A stretch of 64,000 nucleotides of DNA from Paludibacter sp. (GTDB lineage: Bacteria > Bacteroidota > Bacteroidia > Bacteroidales > Paludibacteraceae), in assembly GCA_028710415.1 (NCBI GenBank), contig JAQTUE010000006.1, positions 182,680-246,679 on the forward strand, given 5' to 3'. The notes below the pieces were generated by a model, which had not been told where the DNA came from, ran no database searches, and saw only the letters and a list, made by a program, of their open reading frames with translations. The number at the start of each line of letters is the position of its first letter. The first letter of the stretch is position 1. The translations under genes and the position numbers were made by a program. Positions 52,233 through 59,797 of this stretch are shown piece by piece.

Positions 52233-53531
52233 TTATCTCCTGTTTGAATCGGAATTACTACGGCTTTCCCTTTTCTGTTCTACCCTTGGTGAGTTGCTTT
52301 CTACCCTTGGAGCTGGTGCCGGACGGGATACATTTGAATTTGAATTAGAACTTCGTTCCACCTGTTGTCTTTGCACATTTTCCTGCCTTGGCTGGCTTAC
52401 TGAAGGAGTTGACCTGTATGTGTTGTTGTCCCTTTGGACGTTTTGTTGCCTGTAACTGTTGTTATCCCGTGAAACATTATTTTGTTGCCTGGATTCGTTC
52501 CGGGTATCTACACTTGTTGACCTGTTAGGGACAGTATAGGTTTGCCTGGTCTGGTAATTCCTGTTCGGGTCACGATTCACATTGTTATTTTGTTGTACAC
52601 TGTTCGGTGTTGAATAGCTTCTTGGGCTTGAATTCCTTGATTCTACGTTAGTACGGACACTGTTGTTCGGGTTGTAGGTACGGGTACTGTTTTGGAATCC
52701 CTGATTCCTGCTTCCTGAATTATCGAATGACCTGACCGGTCTGCTTCCTGAACCCTGGTAGGATGAACGTGTTTGTGAATTTCCTGCACCCCTGTTGAAT
52801 TCAAAATCCCTTTTATTCCTGACATTTGCATTCCTGCTGCTGAATGAACGATCCGGATGACGGATACCTAAGTCATTGCGTCGGTTTGAGTTGATATATC
52901 TGGCTGCCGAGGCATTGCGGATACCGTTGGTGTAATAATACCGTTGATTGTGGTTGATATGTCCGTAAACATTCGAATAGTATTCGTTTATTCCACAAGT
53001 CCTGCGGTGATGGTAATAGCTTGGATAGTATCCCCAGTAGTAAGGTGAATTCCAACTGTAGTAATTAGCTCCCCAAAAGAATGAAAAGATAGATGGGGTA
53101 TACAAATACGACGGTTCTATAACATAATTATCACCATAAATATAAGGATCACCAATTACCTGAACGGTAGGATTATCATTTTCATCTTTTTCAACTATGA
53201 TAGAAGCAACATCCTGATACACATCTTTGTCCAGTACGGCTTGTATTTCCACCAAGTGGATGCCTTCTTCATTTTTTTCAATGACCCTTAAATAATCTAC
53301 CTGTCCATCATTGTTCAGGTCCAGGTTTGAAATCTGGCTATCATAATCATTCAGTTTTTGTTCGAATTCTTCCAGGTTCTTTGATTCTCCAAAAGCAGTA
53401 GCCACAGCTTTCAGATCGAGATTGTTGCTTATATCATTGTTCTGGGCTTCGACAGTAATTTTTTCCTGTGCCATACAAAATGTGGTAATGAATGAAAATA
53501 CCACTAAGAGGCTTGCTACTTTTGTTTTCAT
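52233..53531 (-). CDS. Secreted protein with Asn/Ser/Arg/Gln-rich C-terminal half
   Basis: This 432-residue protein uses the ATG at 53531, beginning a signal peptide (MKTKVASLLVVFSFITTFCM). The folded N-terminal part (about 20-135) includes ISNLDLNNDGQVDYLRVIE, an EF-hand-like DxNxDGxxD segment, followed by a Tyr/Trp-rich stretch (YYSWNSPYYWGYYPSYYHHRR). From about residue 190 to the end it is low-complexity, rich in Asn, Arg, Ser and Gln, probably disordered. The architecture is widespread but uncharacterised in Bacteroidota. A role at the cell envelope is likely; nothing more specific can be said. Confidence 0.72.
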   Translation of the reverse strand: MKTKVASLLVVFSFITTFCMAQEKITVEAQNNDISNNLDLKAVATAFGESKNLEEFEQKLNDYDSQISNLDLNNDGQVDYLRVIEKNEEGIHLVEIQAVLDKDVYQDVASIIVEKDENDNPTVQVIGDPYIYGDNYVIEPSYLYTPSIFSFFWGANYYSWNSPYYWGYYPSYYHHRRTCGINEYYSNVYGHINHNQRYYYTNGIRNASAARYINSNRRNDLGIRHPDRSFSSRNANVRNKRDFEFNRGAGNSQTRSSYQGSGSRPVRSFDNSGSRNQGFQNSTRTYNPNNSVRTNVESRNSSPRSYSTPNSVQQNNNVNRDPNRNYQTRQTYTVPNRSTSVDTRNESRQQNNVSRDNNSYRQQNVQRDNNTYRSTPSVSQPRQENVQRQQVERSSNSNSNVSRPAPAPRVESNSPRVEQKRESRSNSDSNRR

Positions 53532-53609
53532 GATCGTTATATTTAAGCTGTGAATATTGTTTTGTAAAAATAGTAATTTAATGTGCAATACTGCATTCAA
53601 TTACTGTGC

Positions 53610-53617
53610 CAAAAATA
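53610..53617 (-). promoter_or_regulatory. Candidate -7 element for the Asn/Arg-rich protein gene
   Basis: On the minus strand it reads TATTTTTG, about 80 nt upstream of the ATG at 53531. Confidence 0.35.
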
Positions 53618-53817
53618 AATAAACCGGTAAATTGATCGTATTGTTGTGTATTAAGAATGCTTTTATAGCTGTATTGTATTATAAATAAACCGTTTATATA
53701 TTATATGCTATTAAGCATTAAATTCAGATTATTTTTCAATTGATTCATAGGACCACGATTTTTTTCCTTTTATTTTTCTGTTGAAAGCAACTAAAATATA
53801 AATTCAGGGTTTTTCCT

Positions 53818-53825
53818 TATCTTTG
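53818..53825 (+). promoter_or_regulatory. -7 element of the cvpA-rnhB operon
   Basis: TATCTTTG (TAnnTTTG) lies 20 nt before the CvpA-like start codon. Confidence 0.6.
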
Positions 53826-53845
53826 CCACAAACTTGTTTTAAATT

Positions 53846-54382
53846 ATGCATACGTTAGACCTTTTACTGTTAATCCCCATTACCATGGGGTTTATTTTCG
53901 GACTTTTTAAAGGCCTGGTCAAGGAACTTACTTCCCTGGCAGCTGTTGTCCTGGGTATTTACGGAGCAAAGTTATTTGCTCCCGCTTTATCCGGTTTTCT
54001 GATCCACACCTTTCATTTCACAGACAAAACGGCTCTTCCAGTTTCATACCTGCTATTGTTTATTTTTATTGCCCTTATATTGTTGTTGATTGCCAATATG
54101 CTTGATAAAGTATTCGAATCCATGTCGCTGGGTGGACTGAACAAGTTACTGGGCGGTATCTTCGGTGCCATTAAGTATGCCTTGATTATAAGCATATTGT
54201 TGAATGTGTTTGATTCAATGGACTCCAGGTTTGCATTGATTAAGCCTAAAACAAAAGCTGAATCGATAGGGTATAAACCTATTTTAAAGTTTGCACCCAC
54301 ACTCTGGGAAGAAACTAAAAAGAGTAAGAAGGAACAGAATCCTAACCATTCAACAGGTGATGAGCAAAACTCCAACAACTGA
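53846..54382 (+). CDS. CvpA family membrane protein
   Basis: This 178-residue protein has four predicted helices and the CvpA pattern: [23 protein letters not shown] at the N-terminus written here in two parts ([11 protein letters not shown] and [12 protein letters not shown]), then [19 protein letters not shown]. The C-terminal tail is short, charged and probably disordered. CvpA is an inner-membrane protein linked to envelope stress and, in E. coli, colicin V production. It forms an operon with rnhB, whose start lies inside the cvpA 3' end. Confidence 0.85.
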   Translation: MHTLDLLLLIPITMGFIFGLFKGLVKELTSLAAVVLGIYGAKLFAPALSGFLIHTFHFTDKTALPVSYLLLFIFIALILLLIANMLDKVFESMSLGGLNKLLGGIFGAIKYALIISILLNVFDSMDSRFALIKPKTKAESIGYKPILKFAPTLWEETKKSKKEQNPNHSTGDEQNSNN

Positions 54383-55058
54383 TCCAACCGGTAAAGCTTC
54401 CTCTGTCATCGCTGAAAAGCTGAAAGGAAACTTATCAGCCTTCGCCTACGAGTGTGGTTGTGACGAAGCAGGCCGTGGTTGCCTGGCTGGACCCGTAGTT
54501 GCTGCTGCGGTTATATTGCCTGCTGATTTTGATTGTCCCCAACTGAACGATTCAAAGCAATTAACTGAAGCAGCCCGTGATGCCCTGCGACCTGTCATTG
54601 AACGGGAAGCATTGGCCTGGGCAGTTGCCGAAGTCAGTTGTACCGAAATCGATGAAATCAATATCCTGAATGCTTCCATACTGGCGATGCACCGTGCCAT
54701 GGATAAACTCAGGATCCGTCCTGAATACATCATTGTGGATGGCAACCGGTTTAAACCCTATGAAGGAATCCCTCATCAAACCATTGTTAAAGGGGACAGC
54801 AAATACCTGTCCATTGCAGCTGCCTCCATTCTTGCCAAGACCCATCGTGATGAACTTATGATGCAATTGCATGCCGAATGTCCCGGGTACAGCTGGGATC
54901 AGAACAAAGCCTATCCAACCCTGAAACACCGTGCCGCCATTCGAACCCTTGGCACAACACCCCATCATCGTATGACCTTTGATTTGTTGGGGGATAAGAA
55001 GAAAGAGGCTAAGTTGAAGATACAGGCTAAGAAGGATGCAAAGAATAAATCTAAGTGA
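54360..55058 (+). CDS. rnhB: Ribonuclease HII
   Basis: This 232-residue RNase HII uses the ATG at 54360, overlapping cvpA by 23 nt; a longer frame from 54291 would lie inside cvpA. The catalytic motif [14 protein letters not shown] holds the DE pair. Further acidic residues are in YIIVDGNRF and the [10 protein letters not shown] segment. It cuts the RNA strand of RNA-DNA hybrids and removes misincorporated ribonucleotides. The Lys-rich tail is usual for Bacteroidota members. Confidence 0.96.
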   Translation: MSKTPTTDPTGKASSVIAEKLKGNLSAFAYECGCDEAGRGCLAGPVVAAAVILPADFDCPQLNDSKQLTEAARDALRPVIEREALAWAVAEVSCTEIDEINILNASILAMHRAMDKLRIRPEYIIVDGNRFKPYEGIPHQTIVKGDSKYLSIAAASILAKTHRDELMMQLHAECPGYSWDQNKAYPTLKHRAAIRTLGTTPHHRMTFDLLGDKKKEAKLKIQAKKDAKNKSK

Positions 55059-55094
55059 CGGCTTTACAGTGACGGCTTCGATAATTAGTTATAT

Positions 55095-55145
55095 AGTGAC
55101 GGCTTCGCTAATTGGTAGAATGAGTGCTCTAGCGAAGCCGTCACT
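55095..55145 (+). terminator. Long hairpin after rnhB
   Basis: A perfect 16-bp pair, AGTGACGGCTTCGCTA / TAGCGAAGCCGTCACT, with a 19-nt loop. The left arm is preceded by two partial direct copies of AGTGACGGCTT at 55054 and 55068. There is little U-tract, so it may be a repeat-derived hairpin more than a classic terminator. Confidence 0.6.
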
Positions 55146-55261
55146 ATTCAACCAATTAACCTATTTAACCAATCAACTTAATCAACCAATCAACTTAATC
55201 AACCAATTAACCAACGGAACGGAGTGATGTCCCGCTTGCGTGATCAACCCCTTAAAATAAA

Positions 55262-55429
55262 CCCTTATTTTTGTTTTGACACCCTTAGTAGAAAACCGTA
55301 ACTCCCTAAATTACACCCTTATTCCCTTATTAAATAACTATATAGTAGTAATTTGATAAGGGAATAAGGGCAGGTTCTGAGGTAGCTGGATTTTCTACTA
55401 AGCGAACAAATACAAAAGAAAAATAAGGG
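55262..55429. repeat. Nested inverted-repeat element A (168 bp)
   Basis: There are three nested arm pairs. Outer: CCCTTATTTTT (55262-55272) / AAAAATAAGGG (55419-55429). Middle: CTTAGTAGAAAA (55284-55295) / TTTTCTACTAAG (55391-55402). Inner: CCCTTATTCCCTTAT (55316-55330) / ATAAGGGAATAAGGG (55356-55370). All are perfect. The layout and end sequences resemble the 164-bp cores at 19937-20438. Confidence 0.85.
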
Positions 55430-55667
55430 CCTAAGAAATAGAGTTTGAAAGTTTTGAAAGGTTTGGGGTTCAGCGTTCCGTGTTCCGCGTTCCGCGTTTT
55501 GGGTATTGAAGTATTCAGCAATTGGAATAGTAACGCTGGATACTTAACCAATCAACTTAATCAACCAGTCAACCAATCAACCAGTCAACCAATTAACCAG
55601 TCAACTTATTCAACCAATCAACCAACGGAAAGACGTCCCGCTTGCGTGATCAACCCCTTAAAATAAC

Positions 55668-55836
55668 CCCTTATTTTTTGTTTTGACACCCTTAGCAGAA
55701 AATCGTAACTCCCTAAATGCCACCCTTATTCCCTTATTAAATAACTATATAGTAGTAATTTGATAAGGGAATAAGGGCAGGTTCTGAGGTAGCTGGATTT
55801 TCTACTAAGCGAACAAATACAAAAGAAAAATAAGGG
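55668..55836. repeat. Nested inverted-repeat element B (169 bp)
   Basis: This is a second copy of element A with the same three arm pairs. The left middle arm has changed from CTTAGTAG to CTTAGCAG, giving one mismatch; the outer and inner arms stay perfect. Confidence 0.85.
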
Positions 55837-56065
55837 CCTAAGAAATAGAGTTTGAAAGGTTTGAAAAGTTTGGAGTTTGGAGTTTGAAGTTTGAAAGGTT
55901 TGGGGTTTCGCGTTCCGTGTTCCGCGTTCCGCGTTTTGGGTATTGAAGTATTCAGCAATTGGAATAGTAACGCTGGATACTTAACCAATTAACCAATCAA
56001 CCAATTATCTTAATCAACTAATTAACCAATCAACCAATCAACCAATCAACCAATCAACCAATTAA

Positions 56066-58330
56066 CTAGAACGGATATCCAATAGCAAAGTGCAGCGCCA
56101 TATCATTCCAACCCGGACTGATAATCCATTTCTGGGTGCGGGTTAATTCCGGATTGTAGAGTTTCATTCCCAAATCCACCCTGGCAATAAAGAATGAAAA
56201 GTCAAGCCGTATGCCCAACCCATAGGCTATGGCAATCTGGCTCATGAAGGTATCGAACTTAAATACCCCTTTGTCCTGAGTCGCATAATCTTTTATGGTC
56301 CAGATGTTTCCGGCATCCAGGAACAGGGCGCCTTCCATCAACCAGAACATTTTGGTGCGGTACTCCATGTTCATATCCAGCTTGATATCACCTACCTGGT
56401 TGAAATCCCTGGGCAGGCTGGTAATACGGTGGTATTCGCCCGGCCCGAGCATGCTTTCACCCCAGCCCCTGACACTGTTTGCGCCACCACTGTAAAAGCG
56501 TTTCTCAAAAGGGATAACATTGGCATTTCCATAAGGTACGGCAAGCCCCACCCCTAAGTGGTATACAAACCGGTTGTCCTTATCGTAGATCTGATGGTGG
56601 GTGATATTGTATTCCCCTTTTACATATTGCGAAAAACGGATCCCAAATACCTTATAGTTTCCCGTTGAATCAGGTGAACCAAATGTATGGCTTAATGCGT
56701 TCAAAACATTCCCGGCTGTTTCTACCGAATAACGCGCCAGGGTATAATCCTGCATGGGGCGGTATGGATTAAACGTGGTGTACGACCCCGCATATCCGGT
56801 ACGCCAAATGAAATGGTCCTCATAATTATACGGGTTAAACTTAGGTGCCAATGGGTTTAGGAAATTATCCCTGAATGTCGGGTTGATATAAGGAAACTGC
56901 ACAAAACTCAAATCGAACAGCTGAATCATGTGCTGGAATTTCTTTCGTTTCCAGGAATAATTTATACCGGCACTTACATTCGTAGTCTGAAATTCACCCG
57001 GACGATCCTGGTAGCTGAGTGCTCCGGTAAATTCTGTATTGGCATGCAGGTTTCGTTTAAAGTCATAGCTTGCAAAAGGTAACATGAACCGTGGAAATTT
57101 CAATCCTACCTGGCCGCCATATTCCCGTGCCCAGACTCCATCCTGCCATTCGAAGGCTCCACGGGCAAGGAGTGATAACGTTTCGGCTCCTTTAAAACGG
57201 TTCCTGTTCACGAAGTTGATATTCCCGGCAACTCCCCAGTAGCCTGCTGTGTAGGTAGCTTCCAGTTCTGTGGACAGTGATATTGTTTTTGAAGGAACAA
57301 TGATCACATAGCAATCCAGCGTGTTGTTCTCGCCCTCCTTAAAGCTGATATTGACGTACTTTACCGGTCCCAGTGAGTTCAACGCCGAATAGGTACGTTC
57401 CACGGCGTCATCGCTGTATAAAGTCTTTGGGTTGATATACGTGTTCTGGACCAGTGCATCCAGTTTCAAAAAGCGTTTCTTAGGTGTTACCAGGATAAAA
57501 TCCCTGAATTGGACTGTGTCCAGCTTTTCAGTTGTAGTAATGTCAGCGGTCAGGTTCACGTCGGAGTTGGTGTAGAAAATAACCTTCCGTATGGTAAATT
57601 GTTTAAAGATCATCTTGTAGGCCGAATCGCCCGGATGGTTTGCATAGTCACGCAACTCAAGCTTCACATCCACTTTATGAATGTTCAGCGTGCTGTCCGC
57701 CGTGTAGTTCAGGTAGTCCTTATTGAAATTATAATACCCTTCCTGGCGGAAACGAGTCGTAATACGGTCACGTTCAGCATTCATGACATCAATGTCAAAC
57801 AGCATATTGGGTTTGATCAACGACCGGGAAGTATCCTGCGCAATTTTCTGCAGTTCATCATTTTTTATGTCTACTTTAAAGTCCCGCAGACGGTAGGGGA
57901 TATTCGACTTGATGATATAGTCCACCGATGCTTTCTTGCCTTTGGTGGTTAGCTGGCTTTGTACCTTCGCATGCATATACCCTTTATTCTCCAGGGTGCG
58001 CTGGAGTTGTTGCACCGAGAGGGTGGTCAGGGATTGATTGTAAATGACAGGCGGATCGCCAATGCGTTTCAGTGTCCGGTTTATCCATTTGGAAGTATCG
58101 TTGCCAGCCAGGTTATACACCCCTAATTGCATCCGGAACAGTCCGAATACCCTTGCATTTGGAGTTTGGCGCAGGTAATCCTTCAGATTGTCACGTGAAA
58201 TTTCAGGGTTGTCGGTTTTAATAGTGGAATTGTCCAGCAGATACTCTCCCTCGGGTACATACTTTGTGCTTCTACAGGCCGATAGAAGCAAGATAAGAAC
58301 CAACAGGAAACTAAAAACACGTATCTTCAT
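56066..58330 (-). CDS. TamA/BamA-like outer membrane lipoprotein
   Basis: This 754-residue protein uses the ATG at 58330, with an SPII signal and lipobox LLSAC. POTRA-like segments follow (for example LQRTLENKGYMHAKVQSQL and ITTRFRQEGYYNFNKDYL). The C-terminal bacterial surface antigen (D15) barrel includes FYSGGANSVRGWGES, the conserved RGW/G substrate-lid motif, and ends with a Phe (ALHFAIGYPF) as expected for barrel recognition. It probably assists insertion or export of outer membrane proteins, as TamA-like lipoproteins of Bacteroidota are thought to do. It is divergent from the TrmH-type gene. Confidence 0.88.
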   Translation of the reverse strand: MKIRVFSFLLVLILLLSACRSTKYVPEGEYLLDNSTIKTDNPEISRDNLKDYLRQTPNARVFGLFRMQLGVYNLAGNDTSKWINRTLKRIGDPPVIYNQSLTTLSVQQLQRTLENKGYMHAKVQSQLTTKGKKASVDYIIKSNIPYRLRDFKVDIKNDELQKIAQDTSRSLIKPNMLFDIDVMNAERDRITTRFRQEGYYNFNKDYLNYTADSTLNIHKVDVKLELRDYANHPGDSAYKMIFKQFTIRKVIFYTNSDVNLTADITTTEKLDTVQFRDFILVTPKKRFLKLDALVQNTYINPKTLYSDDAVERTYSALNSLGPVKYVNISFKEGENNTLDCYVIIVPSKTISLSTELEATYTAGYWGVAGNINFVNRNRFKGAETLSLLARGAFEWQDGVWAREYGGQVGLKFPRFMLPFASYDFKRNLHANTEFTGALSYQDRPGEFQTTNVSAGINYSWKRKKFQHMIQLFDLSFVQFPYINPTFRDNFLNPLAPKFNPYNYEDHFIWRTGYAGSYTTFNPYRPMQDYTLARYSVETAGNVLNALSHTFGSPDSTGNYKVFGIRFSQYVKGEYNITHHQIYDKDNRFVYHLGVGLAVPYGNANVIPFEKRFYSGGANSVRGWGESMLGPGEYHRITSLPRDFNQVGDIKLDMNMEYRTKMFWLMEGALFLDAGNIWTIKDYATQDKGVFKFDTFMSQIAIAYGLGIRLDFSFFIARVDLGMKLYNPELTRTQKWIISPGWNDMALHFAIGYPF

Positions 58331-58363
58331 TACACTGACAAAAAAAGAATTAAAAATAATTTG

Positions 58364-58371
58364 CAAATATA
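58364..58371 (-). promoter_or_regulatory. -7 element of the TamA-like gene
   Basis: On the minus strand it reads TATATTTG, about 34 nt before the ATG at 58330. Confidence 0.55.
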
Positions 58372-58392
58372 GCTTTTTAAATTTTTCTTTCT

Positions 58393-58400
58393 TAGCTTTG
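58393..58400 (+). promoter_or_regulatory. -7 element of the TrmH-type gene
   Basis: TAGCTTTG (TAnnTTTG) lies 168 nt before the ATG at 58568 and implies a long leader that holds three hairpins. Confidence 0.5.
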
Positions 58401-58418
58401 TGTCAATTTTTTTAAACC

Positions 58419-58507
58419 TTTTGTCGTGCGAAGCACACAAAAGCGTTTTCTTTAAATACAGAATGTTGTATCAAGAAAACGCTCAACTGTACTTCGTACG
58501 AGTTGAG
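58419..58507 (+). promoter_or_regulatory. Three consecutive hairpins in the TrmH-type leader
   Basis: Hairpin 1 (58419-58442): TTTTGT and GTGC pair with GCAC and ACAAAA around a GAA loop, with one bulge. Hairpin 2 (58442-58483): AGCGTTTTCTT / AAGAAAACGCT, perfect. Hairpin 3 (58482-58507): CTCAACT and GTAC pair with GTAC and AGTTGAG around a TTC loop, with one bulge. They abut with almost no spacing. Confidence 0.65.
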
Positions 58508-58567
58508 GTTTATGCAAGACTTTCAAACCTTTCAAACTCTTCAAACCTTTCAAACTCTTATTACTTC

Positions 58568-59323
58568 ATGATTTCGAAAAGTAAAATTAAACTCATTAAA
58601 AGCCTCGAGCTTAAGAAATTTCGTGATGAAACAGGGCTTTTCGTTGCCGAAGGTACCAAGCTGGTGCTCGACCTGTTGCCGGTATTTACATGTACGATCC
58701 TGGCTGCCACCCCCGAATGGCTGCATGACAATCCGTTGCTGAAAGCCGATGAAATCATTGAAGTAGATAGTTCCGAATTCAATAAGATCTCCAACCTCAA
58801 GAGTCCGCAAGGGGTATTGGCGGTATTTGCCAAGGCTGAATCTGCCTGGACACTTGACGATATCAAACAGAAACTTGTCCTGGCACTCGATGACATCCAG
58901 GACCCGGGCAACCTGGGAACGATCCTCCGTGCTGCCGACTGGTTTGGCATTACCGATGTGTTTTGCTCCGAACATACGGCCGATACCTACAATCCAAAAA
59001 CCGTACAGGCTACCATGGGTGCGTTGGCCAGGGTCAGGGTGCATACGGTGAACCTGGTGGATTTCCTAAATACTTGCAAGGACAGCATGCCTGTGTATGG
59101 CACCTTTATGGATGGTGCGAATATCTATTCCAATCCTTTGTCCGAAAATGGTATAATCGTTATGGGAAACGAAGGAAATGGCATTTCACAGGATATCGAA
59201 GCTCTCGTTAGCCATCGTTTGCTGATCCCGAATTTCCCCATGGGACAGGTTACCTCCGAATCACTGAATGTCGGGGTGGCTACTGCGCTGGTATGTGCTG
59301 AGTTCCGTAGGCGATTGCAATAG
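58568..59323 (+). CDS. TrmH/SpoU-family RNA 2'-O-methyltransferase
   Basis: This 251-residue protein uses the ATG at 58568 (MISKSKIKLIKSLELKKFRD). The N-terminal RNA-binding domain (EGTKLVLDLL) is followed by the SPOUT knot with the three family motifs: ALDDIQDPGNLGTILRAADW (motif 1), IIVMGNEGNGIS (motif 2) and LLIPNFPMGQVTSESLNVG (motif 3). It should methylate a ribose 2'-hydroxyl in rRNA or tRNA using S-adenosylmethionine. An upstream extension of the frame runs through the hairpin leader and a CAAACC repeat and is not coding. Confidence 0.92.
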   Translation: MISKSKIKLIKSLELKKFRDETGLFVAEGTKLVLDLLPVFTCTILAATPEWLHDNPLLKADEIIEVDSSEFNKISNLKSPQGVLAVFAKAESAWTLDDIKQKLVLALDDIQDPGNLGTILRAADWFGITDVFCSEHTADTYNPKTVQATMGALARVRVHTVNLVDFLNTCKDSMPVYGTFMDGANIYSNPLSENGIIVMGNEGNGISQDIEALVSHRLLIPNFPMGQVTSESLNVGVATALVCAEFRRRLQ

Positions 59324-59335
59324 GGTAAATTAAAA

Positions 59336-59792
59336 CTAACCACATAAGGCACAATAGGACACAATAAAATAAAATAACTATCGGCTTTTGCAACCAACTT
59401 TCAGTTATTTCTTAATTTGATTCTGAATTGTCAGTTATAATCTAATATGAAACTACAAATTTCACCGTAGGTGTATTTTCGAATAACCCCAGTGAAGCCT
59501 GCGGAACTGGGGGAAAATAAAATAGAAACTACCCAACTCCAGAGGAGTTGACCAAAAGTGAAAGTACTTAAATACTTGGTTGTGTTGGTGAACTCTTACA
59601 GAGTTCTGTGTTTGATTTCATTCATTAACCCCCAGTTTCGCAGGCTCCACTGGGGGTTATGTACAGAATACTCCTACGGAGTAATTAGAAATATTACATT
59701 CAAGTATTACCTGTGAATCTTTTATCTTTAAATATCCTCAGTTTTTTTATTGTGTTCTTTTTATTGTGTTCTATTGTGCCTTATGTGGTTAG
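59336..59792. repeat. 457-bp ORF-free element with 34-bp terminal inverted repeats
   Basis: The left end (59336-59369, starts CTAACCACATAAGGCACAAT) and the right end (59759-59792, ends CCTTATGTGGTTAG) are inverted copies with one mismatch in 34. Two further nested pairs lie inside: CCGTAGGTGTATT (59465-59477) / AATACTCCTACGG (59667-59679), with one mismatch, and AACCCCAGTGAAGCC onward (59485-59513) / its imperfect complement (59629-59658). No coding frame exists. It fills the whole gap between the convergent TrmH-type and TonB-receptor genes. Confidence 0.85.
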
Positions 59793-59797
59793 TATTT

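Larger units (their letters stand above)
55146..56065. repeat. Composite repeat region with a direct duplication
   Basis: The sequence from about 55218 to 55550 is repeated at about 55624 to 55985. Each copy holds GTCCCGCTTGCGTGATCAAC, a nested inverted-repeat element, a TTTGAAAGGTTTGG segment, CGTTCCGTGTTCCGCG, and CAATTGGAATAGTAACGCTG. Copies are bordered by arrays of AACCAATCAACC. No gene is supported; ORFs predicted here are repeat translations. Confidence 0.85.

Noticed and set aside
55146..55666. Small Asn/Gln-rich ORFs at 55036-55227 and 55445-55666
   Set aside because: They translate AACCAATCAACC-type arrays and have no start context or conservation-like composition.
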